Assembly (NCBI GenBank): GCA_035280025.1
Contig: DATEGT010000076.1
Location: 1 to 15,657 of the forward strand
Reading direction: 5' to 3'
DNA length: 15,657 bases
Origin: VBDM01 sp035280025
GTDB lineage: Bacteria > Pseudomonadota > Gammaproteobacteria > Burkholderiales > SG8-39
Shown here: positions 1 through 6,578 of the stretch, piece after piece
How the letters are laid out: every line of letters begins with the position of its first letter
Position numbering within the stretch: the first letter of the stretch is position 1
Position numbers and translations under genes: made by a program
Notes under the pieces: generated by a model
What the model saw: the letters and a program-made list of their open reading frames with translations, nothing else
Told to the model about the DNA's origin: nothing
The model's database searches: none

Positions 1-460
1 CGAGCGCAACGCGGCGATGGACATCGGCGGCGAGGATTTCGCCCTGGAGAACGGCATGGAGCCGACCGAGGAGACGCTGCTCATGCCCAAGCAGCAGATG
101 ATCTACGCCGCGCGCTCGGCGGGCATCATGCCGCTCGGCTACATCGCGAGCGTCGCGAGCTTCGGCGATCTCGAGGCCTTTCGCCGGATGGTGCAGCGCT
201 CGCGCCAGTTCGGCTTCATGGGCGCGAGCTGCATCCATCCCGCGCAGGTCACGATCGTCAACGAGCTCTACTCGCCCTCGGCCGAGGAGCTCGCCCTCGC
301 CCGGCGCATCCTCGAGGGAAACGCGAAGGCCAAAGCGGAAGGCCGGGCGTCGTTCGCGATCGACGGCAAGATGGTCGACGTGCCCGTGGTGGTGCGCGCC
401 GAGCGGCTGCTCGAGCGGCACGCCGCGATCCAGGCGCGAATATCGAAAGGGAAGCCATGA
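1..460 (+). CDS. HpcH/HpaI aldolase / citrate lyase-family CoA-ester lyase, C-terminal part
   Basis: The reading frame is open from base 2 to the TGA at 458-460 and shows 152 residues of a gene that begins before the window. The family (CitE-like TIM barrels) cleaves or forms beta-hydroxyacyl-CoA thioesters such as malyl-, citramalyl- or citryl-CoA, using a divalent metal. Visible family marks are GGEDFA near the left edge, where the metal-binding acidic residue sits, then GFMGASCIHPAQV and a C-terminal GKMVDVPVVVRAERLL stretch. In relatives this last helix-rich part forms the lid. The substrate cannot be told from this fragment. The stop overlaps the next start as ATGA (457-460), so the two genes are translationally coupled and may share a pathway. 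I am confident of the family and unsure of the reaction. Confidence 0.85.
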   Translation, partial: ERNAAMDIGGEDFALENGMEPTEETLLMPKQQMIYAARSAGIMPLGYIASVASFGDLEAFRRMVQRSRQFGFMGASCIHPAQVTIVNELYSPSAEELALARRILEGNAKAKAEGRASFAIDGKMVDVPVVVRAERLLERHAAIQARISKGKP

Positions 461-1506
461 AGCGTCTTTGCTCGATTGCATTCGTTTCGCTCGCCCTCCC
501 GGGCTGCGCGGGCGTGATGGACACCGTGTCGGGCATCGACGCGCGCGTCCCGTCGAACCCGGGCACCGTGGTCTGGGGCCACCTGCCCGCGGAGCGGCCT
601 CCGGTCGCCCGGCTCCGGTCGGGGCAGGTCGCGGCGATCGACACGGTTTCCCACCAGGGCCTGATCAACGGCACTGATCCCGTGCAATTCTTCGCCCAGG
701 GGGGAATCGCGGCCAAGGACGTGCTGGAGGATGCGATCGAGATCTACAACAAGGTGCCGCGCCCCAAGGACGCCAGCGTCCACGTTCTGACCGGACCGAT
801 CTACATCGAAGGCGCCGAGCCGGGCGACATGCTGGAGGTGCGCATCGTCGACATCGCACCGCGCGTCCCGTACGGGGTCAACAACAGCGGCAAGGGTGCG
901 GGCGTCCTGCCCGACCTGCACGCCAAGCCTTATCCGAAGGTGATCAAGTTCGACTTCCTGAAGAATGTCGCCCTGTTCGCGCCCCACGTCGAAGTCCCCC
1001 TCTTCCCGTTCATGGGCATCATGACGGTCACGCCCCCCGGAGGGCTGGCCAGCACGCGGCCGCCCGGCGCATACGGCGGCAACATGGATTTCACCATTCT
1101 GGGCAGGGGCACGATCCTCTACCTGCCCGTGCTGCGGAGCGGCGCGCTCTTCTACACCGGCGACGCGCACGCCGTGCAGGCCGACGGCGAGATCAACGGC
1201 ACGGCGATCGAGACCTCGCTCACCGCGACCCTGCAGTTCGTCCTCCACAAGGGCGAAGGCAAGACCATGAAATGGCCGCGCGCCGAGGACAGGGACAATT
1301 GGTACGTAATGGGGATGGACGCCGACCTCAATGGGGCGCTGAAGCAGGCCGCCCAGGAGACGGTCGCTTTCTTCGTGCGCGAGAAGGGCATGACGGCCGC
1401 GGACGCCTACGCCCTCGCGAGCATCGCCGTCAACTACATCGTCGGCGAGGCGGTCGACCAGGTACAGATGGTCTACGGGCAGATACCCAAGGGCATATTC
1501 AAGTAG
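457..1506 (+). CDS. Acetamidase/formamidase-family protein with lipoprotein signal
   Basis: 349 residues. The body matches the FmdA/AmdA amidohydrolase family, whose members hydrolyse formamide or short amides to ammonia and the acid. Recognisable blocks are NNSGKGAGVLPDL (142-154), FPFMGIMTVTPPG (183-195), PPGAYGGNMDF (202-212) and TGDAHAVQADGEINGTAIE (234-252), the last being the most conserved part of the family. The N-terminus is unusual for an otherwise mostly cytosolic family: K2, R3, a hydrophobic stretch, then LPGC with Cys17 as a probable lipidation site. This suggests an exported, membrane-attached enzyme. The ATG overlaps the stop of the upstream CoA-ester lyase (ATGA). The gene ends 9 bp before the convergent LOG gene, with no terminator between them. 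The amide substrate is unknown. Confidence 0.85.
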   Translation: MKRLCSIAFVSLALPGCAGVMDTVSGIDARVPSNPGTVVWGHLPAERPPVARLRSGQVAAIDTVSHQGLINGTDPVQFFAQGGIAAKDVLEDAIEIYNKVPRPKDASVHVLTGPIYIEGAEPGDMLEVRIVDIAPRVPYGVNNSGKGAGVLPDLHAKPYPKVIKFDFLKNVALFAPHVEVPLFPFMGIMTVTPPGGLASTRPPGAYGGNMDFTILGRGTILYLPVLRSGALFYTGDAHAVQADGEINGTAIETSLTATLQFVLHKGEGKTMKWPRAEDRDNWYVMGMDADLNGALKQAAQETVAFFVREKGMTAADAYALASIAVNYIVGEAVDQVQMVYGQIPKGIFK

Positions 1507-1515
1507 CGGAGGCCG

Positions 1516-2328
1516 CTACAGCGTCGCGCCCGGCTGCTCCAGCGCCTTCTCCGACAGCTGCGCGACGATCCACTCGTACGCGGCGTCCACCGAGTCGGTG
1601 CGGTAGACGAGGTCGATGTCCTCGCGGTTGATGGTGCCGTGCCGCGCGAGGGCCTCGAAGTCGATGACCTCGCCCCAGTATTCCGTGCCGAAGAGCACGA
1701 TCGGCATGGGCTTGCTCATCTTTCGCGTCTGGACGAGGGTCAGCAGCTCGAACAGCTCGTCCAGGGTCCCGTAGCCGCCCGGAAAGACGATCACTGCCTT
1801 CGCGAGGTACGCGAACCAGAACTTGCGCATGAAGAAGTAGTGGAAGTGGAAGGAGAGCTCGCGCGTGACGTACTTGTTGTCGAACTCCTCCACCGGGATG
1901 GAGATGGTGAGACCGACGTTCATGCCTTTTGCTTCCGCCGCACCGCGGTTCGCCGCTTCCATGATCCCCGGTCCGCCGCCGGTGCACACGACGAAACGCC
2001 GCTCCTCGCGGTCGAGGGTCTTCGACCAGGTGGTGAGACGCGAGGCGAGCTCGCGCGCGGCCTCGTAGTAGGCGGACATCCTGAGCGCGGTCTGCGCCCG
2101 GTCGACCTCCTTGACGTCCTTCGCGCGGCGCACCATCCCCTCGGCGTCCTCGCGCGACTTGATGCGCGCCGAGCCCATGAACACGATGGTGTCGTCGACC
2201 TTGTGGCGGTCGAAGCGGCTCTTCGGCTCGAGGTACTCGGACAGGATGCGCAGCTCCCGGCCGTCCCTGCTGTTCAGGAAGTCCGCGTTCTCGTAGGCCT
2301 TGGTCTGGGCGCGTCTGTGTGCGGTCAT
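1516..2328 (-). CDS. LOG-family Rossmann-fold protein (TIGR00730-like)
   Basis: 270 residues. The two signature motifs of the LOG/lysine-decarboxylase-like nucleotide hydrolases are present: GGGPGIME (117-124) and PGGYGTLDE (183-191). They bind phosphate and supply the catalytic Arg/Glu set in characterised members. Some family members are cytokinin-activating phosphoribohydrolases, while others (PpnN type) degrade purine nucleotides. This one has about 45 extra residues before the Rossmann core plus an inserted segment at 60-110, so it is longer than the roughly 190-residue plant-type LOG proteins. It probably acts on a nucleoside monophosphate in the cytosol. The ATG at 2326-2328 follows GGAG by about 9 nt (CCGGAGATTCGATCCC). 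It lies just after the csp terminator, so it may have its own weak promoter or depend on read-through. Confidence 0.9.
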   Translation of the reverse strand: MTAHRRAQTKAYENADFLNSRDGRELRILSEYLEPKSRFDRHKVDDTIVFMGSARIKSREDAEGMVRRAKDVKEVDRAQTALRMSAYYEAARELASRLTTWSKTLDREERRFVVCTGGGPGIMEAANRGAAEAKGMNVGLTISIPVEEFDNKYVTRELSFHFHYFFMRKFWFAYLAKAVIVFPGGYGTLDELFELLTLVQTRKMSKPMPIVLFGTEYWGEVIDFEALARHGTINREDIDLVYRTDSVDAAYEWIVAQLSEKALEQPGATL

Positions 2329-2369
2329 GGGATCGAATCTCCGGCGGTCATGTTACCCGGCCCCGGACG

Positions 2370-2394
2370 AAAAAAAAGCCCGCCGGAGCGGGCT
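2370..2394 (-). terminator. Intrinsic terminator of the cold-shock gene
   Basis: Read on the minus strand, AGCCCGC and GCGGGCT (2394-2388 with 2383-2377) form a perfect 7-bp GC-rich stem around a 4-nt loop, followed at once by eight U (bases 2377-2370, the innermost belonging to the stem). It lies about 20 nt after the csp stop codon at 2414, which is the usual place for a Rho-independent terminator of a small, highly expressed gene. Confidence 0.92.
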
Positions 2395-2413
2395 CTCTTC
2401 GGGACGGGCCGTC

Positions 2414-2620
2414 TTACTCGGCCATCCGGATGTTGATCGCCTGCGGGCCCTTCTGGCCCTCCGAAGCGTCGTAGGTCACCTTGTCGTTTTCCTTCAGGCT
2501 CTTGAATCCGGCCTGCTGGATCGCGGAGAAGTGAACGAACAAGTCCTTGCCGCCGTCGTCGGGCGTGATGAAGCCGTAGCCCTTGGCGTCGTTGAACCAC
2601 TTTACCTTGCCTGTACTCAT
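2414..2620 (-). CDS. Cold-shock domain protein, CspA family
   Basis: 68 residues, the normal length for a single-domain CspA-type RNA chaperone. It binds single-stranded RNA or DNA and melts secondary structure. RNP1 is KGYGFI (13-18), RNP2 is LFVHF (27-31), and the N-terminal GKVKWFNDAKG block is intact. The start at 2620 (ATG, MSTGKVKWF) is set by homology. A TTG 39 nt upstream is in frame but would add a non-homologous 13-residue tail inside the leader. The ribosome site AGGTAAAG is modest. The gene stands alone, with its own promoter, a leader of about 115 nt and a terminator, as expected for a strongly and post-transcriptionally controlled gene. Whether this paralogue is cold-induced or constitutive cannot be read from the protein. 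Confidence 0.97.
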   Translation of the reverse strand: MSTGKVKWFNDAKGYGFITPDDGGKDLFVHFSAIQQAGFKSLKENDKVTYDASEGQKGPQAINIRMAE

Positions 2621-2735
2621 GATCTTTACCTGAAAAATTGAAAATATTGCGGGAACCAAGAAGAGAGCGACGAGGCCTTGAGCAGTACGGCGGGAAGCCT
2701 GCAGAGGACGGCGAGTTCAGTGCTTGAGAACCTGC
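2621..2735 (-). promoter_or_regulatory. Long 5' leader of the cold-shock gene
   Basis: About 115 nt separate the predicted transcription start (near 2735) from the csp ATG. Long structured leaders are a known feature of cspA-type genes, where they act as RNA thermosensors. Two copies of CTCAAG (minus strand, at 2728-2723 and 2682-2677) lie in it, and an A/U-rich stretch surrounds the ribosome site (2621-2650). I cannot fold it by hand well enough to name a switch. The leader assignment depends on the promoter call. Confidence 0.6.
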
Positions 2736-2741
2736 GCGCCT

Positions 2742-2770
2742 CTTATACAGGGACGCGGCGGCGAGGTCAA
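2742..2770 (-). promoter_or_regulatory. Sigma-70 promoter for the cold-shock gene
   Basis: On the minus strand, TTGACC (2770-2765) and TATAAG (2747-2742) are separated by exactly 17 bp. The -10 sits in TGTATAAGA, so each hexamer matches consensus at 5 of 6 positions. This is the strongest promoter-like match I found in the window. It predicts a start near 2735. Confidence 0.8.
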
Positions 2771-2795
2771 GCGCAGCCGCCGCGCCGGGCTGCGC
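2771..2795 (-). other. GC-rich inverted repeat upstream of the csp promoter
   Basis: GCGCAGCC (2771-2778) and GGCTGCGC (2788-2795) form a perfect 8-bp stem with a 9-nt loop, directly beside the csp -35 element and 12 nt after the yqjK stop. On the minus strand it is followed only by TT, so it lacks a real U-tract. It may end or attenuate the yqjDEK transcript, possibly with Rho, or be a binding site next to the csp promoter. Neither role is shown. Confidence 0.35.
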
Positions 2796-2807
2796 CGGGG
2801 GATGCCT

Positions 2808-3122
2808 TCAGCTGCCCGAAGCTCTCCGGTTTTCGAGGGCCGGCTTGACCGAATCGTAGAGGAAGCGCCCGGCGCGCCACACGGTCAGGAGGCGCGCGCT
2901 CCACGCGAACGCGAGCTTGGGGCGCAGCACCGCGATGGCGGTCACGAGCGCGACCACCAGATAAGGCCTCGCGCGCAGCCAGCCCGCCCAGGCGATGCCG
3001 CGGTCGGCGACCTTGAGCACGTTGCGGCACGCCTGCAGCTCACCGGCGAGCGCCTTGCGCTGGGCGCCGGCCTCCGAGACCAGGCGAGCGCGCCGCTCCA
3101 GCAGCTCGTCGAGCGAGCTCAT
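2808..3122 (-). CDS. YqjK-like family protein
   Basis: 104 residues. The first 35 are charged and helical (MSSLDELLERRARLVSEAG...), followed by an amphipathic to hydrophobic stretch around 43-65 (WAGWLRARPYLVVALVTAIAVL) and a basic/aromatic tail. This layout and its place after yqjD and yqjE fit the small YqjK-like family, whose function is not known. The ATG overlaps the yqjE stop as ATGA (3119-3122), so the pair is translationally coupled. The family call rests mostly on position and general shape. Confidence 0.75.
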   Translation of the reverse strand: MSSLDELLERRARLVSEAGAQRKALAGELQACRNVLKVADRGIAWAGWLRARPYLVVALVTAIAVLRPKLAFAWSARLLTVWRAGRFLYDSVKPALENRRASGS

Positions 3123-3520
3123 CGCCCCGCGAGCTCCTTCTCGTCCTTGCGCAGCTCGGCGAGGGTCGCCGAGAGGAATTTCGGGCGCTGGCGCACGGCC
3201 TTTCGCAGCGAGACCAGGGCGGCGAGAGCCCCGATCGCGAACAGCCCGGCGATCGCGCCGATCGCGAGCAGGCGGTTGCCGTCCCAGAAGACCACCACGA
3301 CCAGCAGCACCAGCAGCACCAGCGCGAGGCCCACGCAGAACGCGGCGACCACGCCGAGCACCAGGATGCGCGCGAGCCGCGCCCGCTCCTCGTCGATCTC
3401 GCTCGCGAAGATCTCGATGCGTGTCTGGACCAGCGCGACGAAGGTCTTCGCCAGGCCGCGCAGCGATTCGAGCAGGCTCTCGGTATGGCCGGGTTCTTCC
3501 GGCGCGATGTTGTCCGCCAC
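3119..3520 (-). CDS. YqjE-like membrane protein (phage-holin superfamily, PF07332)
   Basis: 133 residues from a GTG at 3518-3520, which lies 2 nt after the yqjD stop. The open frame runs on upstream, but only over yqjD in another frame, and no similarity lies there. The N-terminal half (13-50, SLLESLRGLAKTFVALVQTRIEIFASEIDEERARL) is a charged amphipathic helix typical of YqjE. Two membrane helices follow at about 51-78 and 84-104, then a cytosolic basic tail. In E. coli, YqjD and YqjE are inner-membrane proteins of stationary phase; YqjD binds ribosomes, and YqjE's role is unclear. It is the middle gene of a tightly packed yqjD-yqjE-yqjK operon. Confidence 0.85.
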   Translation of the reverse strand: MADNIAPEEPGHTESLLESLRGLAKTFVALVQTRIEIFASEIDEERARLARILVLGVVAAFCVGLALVLLVLLVVVVFWDGNRLLAIGAIAGLFAIGALAALVSLRKAVRQRPKFLSATLAELRKDEKELAGR

Positions 3521-3522
3521 GG

Positions 3523-3822
3523 CTACTTGCGGCCGATGAGCAGGCCCAGCGCGACGCCTGCGAGCACGGCGATGCCGACGGCGTTCCACGGGTGCTCGCG
3601 CACGTAGCCGTCCGCGGCGCGCACGCTGTCGCGCGCCTGCTCCGCCGCCTCCTCGGCGAGCGGCCCGAGCTTGAGCTTCGCCGCTTCCAGTCCCTCGTGC
3701 AGCCTGGCGCGCCCCGCCTCGGCCGTTTCTCCGACCGTCGCGCGCAGCAGCGCCTCGGCGTCGGAAATGACCAGCCTCAGGTCGGCGGCGAGCTTGTCGG
3801 CGGTGACTTCGTTCTCTTGCAT
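3523..3822 (-). CDS. YqjD/ElaB-like membrane-anchored ribosome-binding protein (DUF883)
   Basis: 99 residues. A long acidic helical part (about 1-65, with several A/E/L heptad-like turns) is followed by HPWNAVGIAVLAGVALGLLIGRK (77-99), the characteristic C-terminal DUF883 membrane anchor ending in G-x-x-I-G-R-K. Known relatives YqjD, ElaB and YgaM tether to the inner membrane by this tail and bind 70S/100S ribosomes in stationary phase. That role is inferred here from family only. It is first in the yqjDEK operon, and the stop TAG is followed after 2 nt by the yqjE GTG. Confidence 0.9.
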   Translation of the reverse strand: MQENEVTADKLAADLRLVISDAEALLRATVGETAEAGRARLHEGLEAAKLKLGPLAEEAAEQARDSVRAADGYVREHPWNAVGIAVLAGVALGLLIGRK

Positions 3823-3869
3823 GGCGACCCCTGTCGGGCGATTCTACCCGGATAGGATATCCCAAGAGC
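3823..3869. promoter_or_regulatory. Divergent spacer between yqjD and the lytic transglycosylase gene
   Basis: Only 47 bp must drive both directions. On the minus strand TAGAAT (3846-3841) is a fair -10 for yqjD, but I see no good -35 at 16-18 bp. On the plus strand TAGGAT (3853-3858) could be a -10 for the transglycosylase, which would leave almost no leader before its ATG at 3870. An 8-bp palindrome, GGATATCC (3855-3862), lies across it. These are weak calls. Confidence 0.35.
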
Positions 3870-4715
3870 ATGAATCGGACCCTGCCTGCGCCCGCGCGCA
3901 CGAAGACCGCGCGCTCCCGGATTCTGCAGGGAGCGCCGGGCCGCGTTTGGGCGCGGCTCCGGCGCGTGCTCCGGCTCTTCCGGGCCGCGCCGCTCTGGGC
4001 CCGCGCGGCCTCGGTGCTTGCGCTCGCGGTCCTGCTCTGGGCCGCGGCCAACTGGACGGTTCAGGTGTGGCGCAAGCCGGCCGAGATGCTGTTCCCGGCG
4101 GGCCGGGCGCTGGTGAAGTCGCCGGCCGCGACCTGGCGCGAGTACGGCCCGCTGTTCCGCGAGCACTCGACCCCGGTGGTGTCAGCCGAGCTGCTCGCCG
4201 CGCTCGCGCAGGTGGAAGGGGCGGGCAACCCGGTGGCGCTGCCGCAATGGACCTGGCGGCTGAGCCGCAATCCCTTCGAGTGGTACCGGCCCTCCTCCAG
4301 CGCGGTCGGCATGTTCCAGATCACCGACGCGGCGTTCCGCGACGCCCGGCGCTATTGCATCCACGACCACGCGGTGGCCGAGGACGGACCGTGGTACGAC
4401 CCGCGCTCCTGCTGGTTCAACGGGCTGTACACGCGCGTGCTCCCGGGCGACGCCATCGAGATGACGTCGGCCCTCCTTCACCGCAGCGTCGCCGGCGCGC
4501 TCGCCCGCCAGAGGATCACGGGAGCCACGCCCGCGCAGAAGCAGGACCTGGCGGCGGTGATCCATCTGTGCGGGCTCGCGCGGGGCGAGGCTTTCGCGCG
4601 CCGCGGGTTCCGCCCGGCCGCGGGAGAGCGCTGCGGGGCCCAGGATCTGCGCGGCTATCTCCTGCAGGTCGACGCGCTCAAGCGCCGGTTCGCCGCGCTC
4701 GACGCCGCCGGCTGA
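3870..4715 (+). CDS. Membrane-anchored lytic transglycosylase (SLT domain)
   Basis: 281 residues. The start is very basic (about a dozen Arg/Lys in the first 45), followed by one membrane segment at about 45-61, so the chain should be anchored with its catalytic part in the periplasm. The SLT fold begins near 103: ELLAALAQVEGAGNP carries the probable catalytic Glu116, and SSAVGMFQIT (143-152) is the family's G-x-F/M-Q-I motif. Such enzymes cut the MurNAc-GlcNAc bond of peptidoglycan with formation of a 1,6-anhydro ring. Cys163, Cys181, Cys234 and Cys255 could form periplasmic disulfides. There is no Shine-Dalgarno worth naming. Its TGA (4713-4715) abuts the TGA of the converging DUF2914 gene. 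The family is fairly sure; the cellular role (remodelling, secretion, turnover) is open. Confidence 0.82.
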   Translation: MNRTLPAPARTKTARSRILQGAPGRVWARLRRVLRLFRAAPLWARAASVLALAVLLWAAANWTVQVWRKPAEMLFPAGRALVKSPAATWREYGPLFREHSTPVVSAELLAALAQVEGAGNPVALPQWTWRLSRNPFEWYRPSSSAVGMFQITDAAFRDARRYCIHDHAVAEDGPWYDPRSCWFNGLYTRVLPGDAIEMTSALLHRSVAGALARQRITGATPAQKQDLAAVIHLCGLARGEAFARRGFRPAAGERCGAQDLRGYLLQVDALKRRFAALDAAG

Positions 4716-5837
4716 TCACTGGATTTCTATCTCGAAGGTGCGCGGCCACTGCGGCCGCGTCTCGAGCGTGAAGTACACCCGGCCGATCTCCCGGTTGTCC
4801 GTGGTGCCGACCTGCACCTTCCATTCGCCCGGCTGGTAGTTCGACTTGAAGCCGTAGCCGCGGAAACCCTCGGCGCGCCCGCCGACGATCTTGATCGGGA
4901 TCGTGTCCTGCAGCACCCAGCCGCGCTCGCCGTCCTCCCAGTACCAGCGCATCTGCACCTGGTCGGAGAAGCGCGTGGGCGAGAAGATGCGGAAGAACAC
5001 GTAGATCCGGTCGCCCGGCTGGGCGAGGAACTCCTGGTCCCCGTGCTGCCAGATGCGCCAGATCGGCCTCTCGTGGCTCAGGCGGTAGTCGTCGCCGCTC
5101 TTCTCGACGGCGTGGTACACGCCGATGAAGGGGATCGACAGCGGCACCGGCGGAATGAGCCTCAGCCAGTAGAACACCAGAAAACCGACGAGCACGCCGC
5201 CCAGCGGAACCAGCATCTGCCTGCGCGCGCGCGGGAACAGGTCCGGCGCCCTCCGCCGGATCCACCACGCGACGCCGGCCACAGGGACGCAGCCGGCGAG
5301 CATCGAGACGAGGAACACCGCCAGGCCGATCGAGCCGACGAAGATCGGCACGACGTTGGCGGCAAAGCACAGCGAGCACAGCGCCAGCAGGGTGAACTTG
5401 AACGGCAGCCCCATCGACTTCATTCGCTCCGATTCGTTCGCCCACAGGAGGAACACCAGGAACGCGAGGAAACCGAACGAGACCAGCAGCGACGAGCTCT
5501 TGAAGAAGAAGATGGTATAGACGTTGAGCAGGGTCCCGAGGAAGAAGTGGACCAGCGCGGTGCGGTACTGGTAGTACCAGCGCACCAGCCGCATCCGCGT
5601 CCCCGGATCGGGCGCCGGCGCGGCTTCCTCGAAGAACATCTGCGTCAGCGCCGCGAGGATCACCGCCAGATAGACGAGCTGCTGGGCGATCGCGTGCCAG
5701 GAATCGGCGCGGTCGACCATGAGGATGTCGAACAGGAACCCGCAGATGAATGAGAGGACCGCGATCCTCTGCTCGTTCTTCGAGTAGTACAGGCGCAGGC
5801 GCTCGATCGCGCCCAGCGCGGGAACGGCGTCGCTCAT
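4716..5837 (-). CDS. DUF2914 multi-pass membrane protein
   Basis: 373 residues from the ATG at 5835-5837, which overlaps the DUF72 stop as ATGA. The open frame continues upstream but is a shadow of DUF72 there. About seven or eight hydrophobic segments lie between 25 and 245 (for example 27-42, 50-68, 93-112, 114-132, 146-163, 166-190, 208-226). They are followed by a soluble C-terminal beta-rich domain of about 105 residues (about 268-373) with WYWEDGERGWVLQD, GFRGYGFKSNYQPGEW and a VQVGTTDNREIGRVYFTLE ending, which is typical of DUF2914. No function is established for this family. The aromatic-rich C-terminal domain looks like an extracytoplasmic binding or sensing module, but that is inference. 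Confidence 0.88.
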   Translation of the reverse strand: MSDAVPALGAIERLRLYYSKNEQRIAVLSFICGFLFDILMVDRADSWHAIAQQLVYLAVILAALTQMFFEEAAPAPDPGTRMRLVRWYYQYRTALVHFFLGTLLNVYTIFFFKSSSLLVSFGFLAFLVFLLWANESERMKSMGLPFKFTLLALCSLCFAANVVPIFVGSIGLAVFLVSMLAGCVPVAGVAWWIRRRAPDLFPRARRQMLVPLGGVLVGFLVFYWLRLIPPVPLSIPFIGVYHAVEKSGDDYRLSHERPIWRIWQHGDQEFLAQPGDRIYVFFRIFSPTRFSDQVQMRWYWEDGERGWVLQDTIPIKIVGGRAEGFRGYGFKSNYQPGEWKVQVGTTDNREIGRVYFTLETRPQWPRTFEIEIQ

Positions 5838-6547
5838 GTTCCGGTTCCCGCTTTCCATCGATCCAGCAGCTTGCGCGCGAACACCGCGCCCAGCGCGTCG
5901 TCCTCGTGCATGAAGTACACGTACGCGCGCTCCAGCGCGAGCGCGGCGATGCGCCGCGCCCATTCGCCGAGCTCGGCGTCCTCGTAGTGCGTGCGCCGCA
6001 GCCGCAGGTAGGCGCTGCCCGCCGTCGCGATCACCGGAGGCGAGTCGCCCTCGTCGGTGTCGGTGTAGCAGAGCATCGCGCCCTTGCCGCGCAAGACCTC
6101 GTACACCTCCTCGTCCCGCCAGGAGTCGTTGCGGAACTCGAACGCGGCGGCGCGCCCGGCCGGCAGCAGCGCGAGGAAGTCGCGAAGCCGCGGCAGGTCC
6201 TTCTTCAGGAAAGGCGGCAGCTGGAAGAGCAGCGGCCCGAGCTTCGCGCCGAGCGCCTGCGCGCGCCGCAGGAACTCGGCGACGTGCGTCTCGCACTCCT
6301 TGAGGCGCAGCTCGTGGGTGATGCGCCTCGGCGCCTTGAGGGTGAAGGAGAAGGCGTCCGGAACCTGCCCGGCCCAGCTCGCGAGCATCGCTTCCGCGGG
6401 CATGCGGTAGAAGGTGTTGTTGATCTCGACCGTCGCGAAGTGCGAAGCGTAGTAGCGCAGCATCTGGTCGACGGGATGCTTCTCCGGATAGAACTTTCCG
6501 AGCCACTCCTTGTAGGAGAAGCCGCTCGTTCCGGCCAGTAGCTGCAT
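5834..6547 (-). CDS. DUF72 (YecE-like) TIM-barrel protein
   Basis: 237 residues, about the usual length. Family marks are the N-terminal GTSGFSYKEWLGKFYP (6-21), FATVEINNTFYRMP (37-50), the FSFTLKAPRRITHE strand (66-79), GPLLFQLPP (104-112), AFEFRNDSW (135-143) and a C-terminal AYVYFMHEDDALGAVFARKL stretch. DUF72 proteins adopt a TIM-barrel fold and have been linked to nucleic-acid or Fe-S processes in some bacteria, but no reaction is settled. It is the first gene of a two-gene unit with DUF2914 (4-bp overlap). The ATG is followed directly by the conserved GTSGFSY motif, so the start is sound. Confidence 0.92.
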   Translation of the reverse strand: MQLLAGTSGFSYKEWLGKFYPEKHPVDQMLRYYASHFATVEINNTFYRMPAEAMLASWAGQVPDAFSFTLKAPRRITHELRLKECETHVAEFLRRAQALGAKLGPLLFQLPPFLKKDLPRLRDFLALLPAGRAAAFEFRNDSWRDEEVYEVLRGKGAMLCYTDTDEGDSPPVIATAGSAYLRLRRTHYEDAELGEWARRIAALALERAYVYFMHEDDALGAVFARKLLDRWKAGTGT

Positions 6548-6578
6548 TGCACGGTTTGATCGAGGGACGCCAGCCGGA

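Noticed and set aside
268..1248. 326-codon open frame antisense to the acetamidase-like gene
   Set aside because: High-GC shadow frame rich in R, D, H and V with no domain; the plus-strand gene is clear.
2621..2659. Longer 81-residue cold-shock protein starting at a TTG
   Set aside because: The 13 extra residues are not part of the CspA family and fall in the predicted leader.
5838..6506. Extension of the DUF2914 frame over the DUF72 gene
   Set aside because: It is the out-of-frame shadow of DUF72, with alanine/arginine-rich composition. The ATGA overlap gives a natural start.
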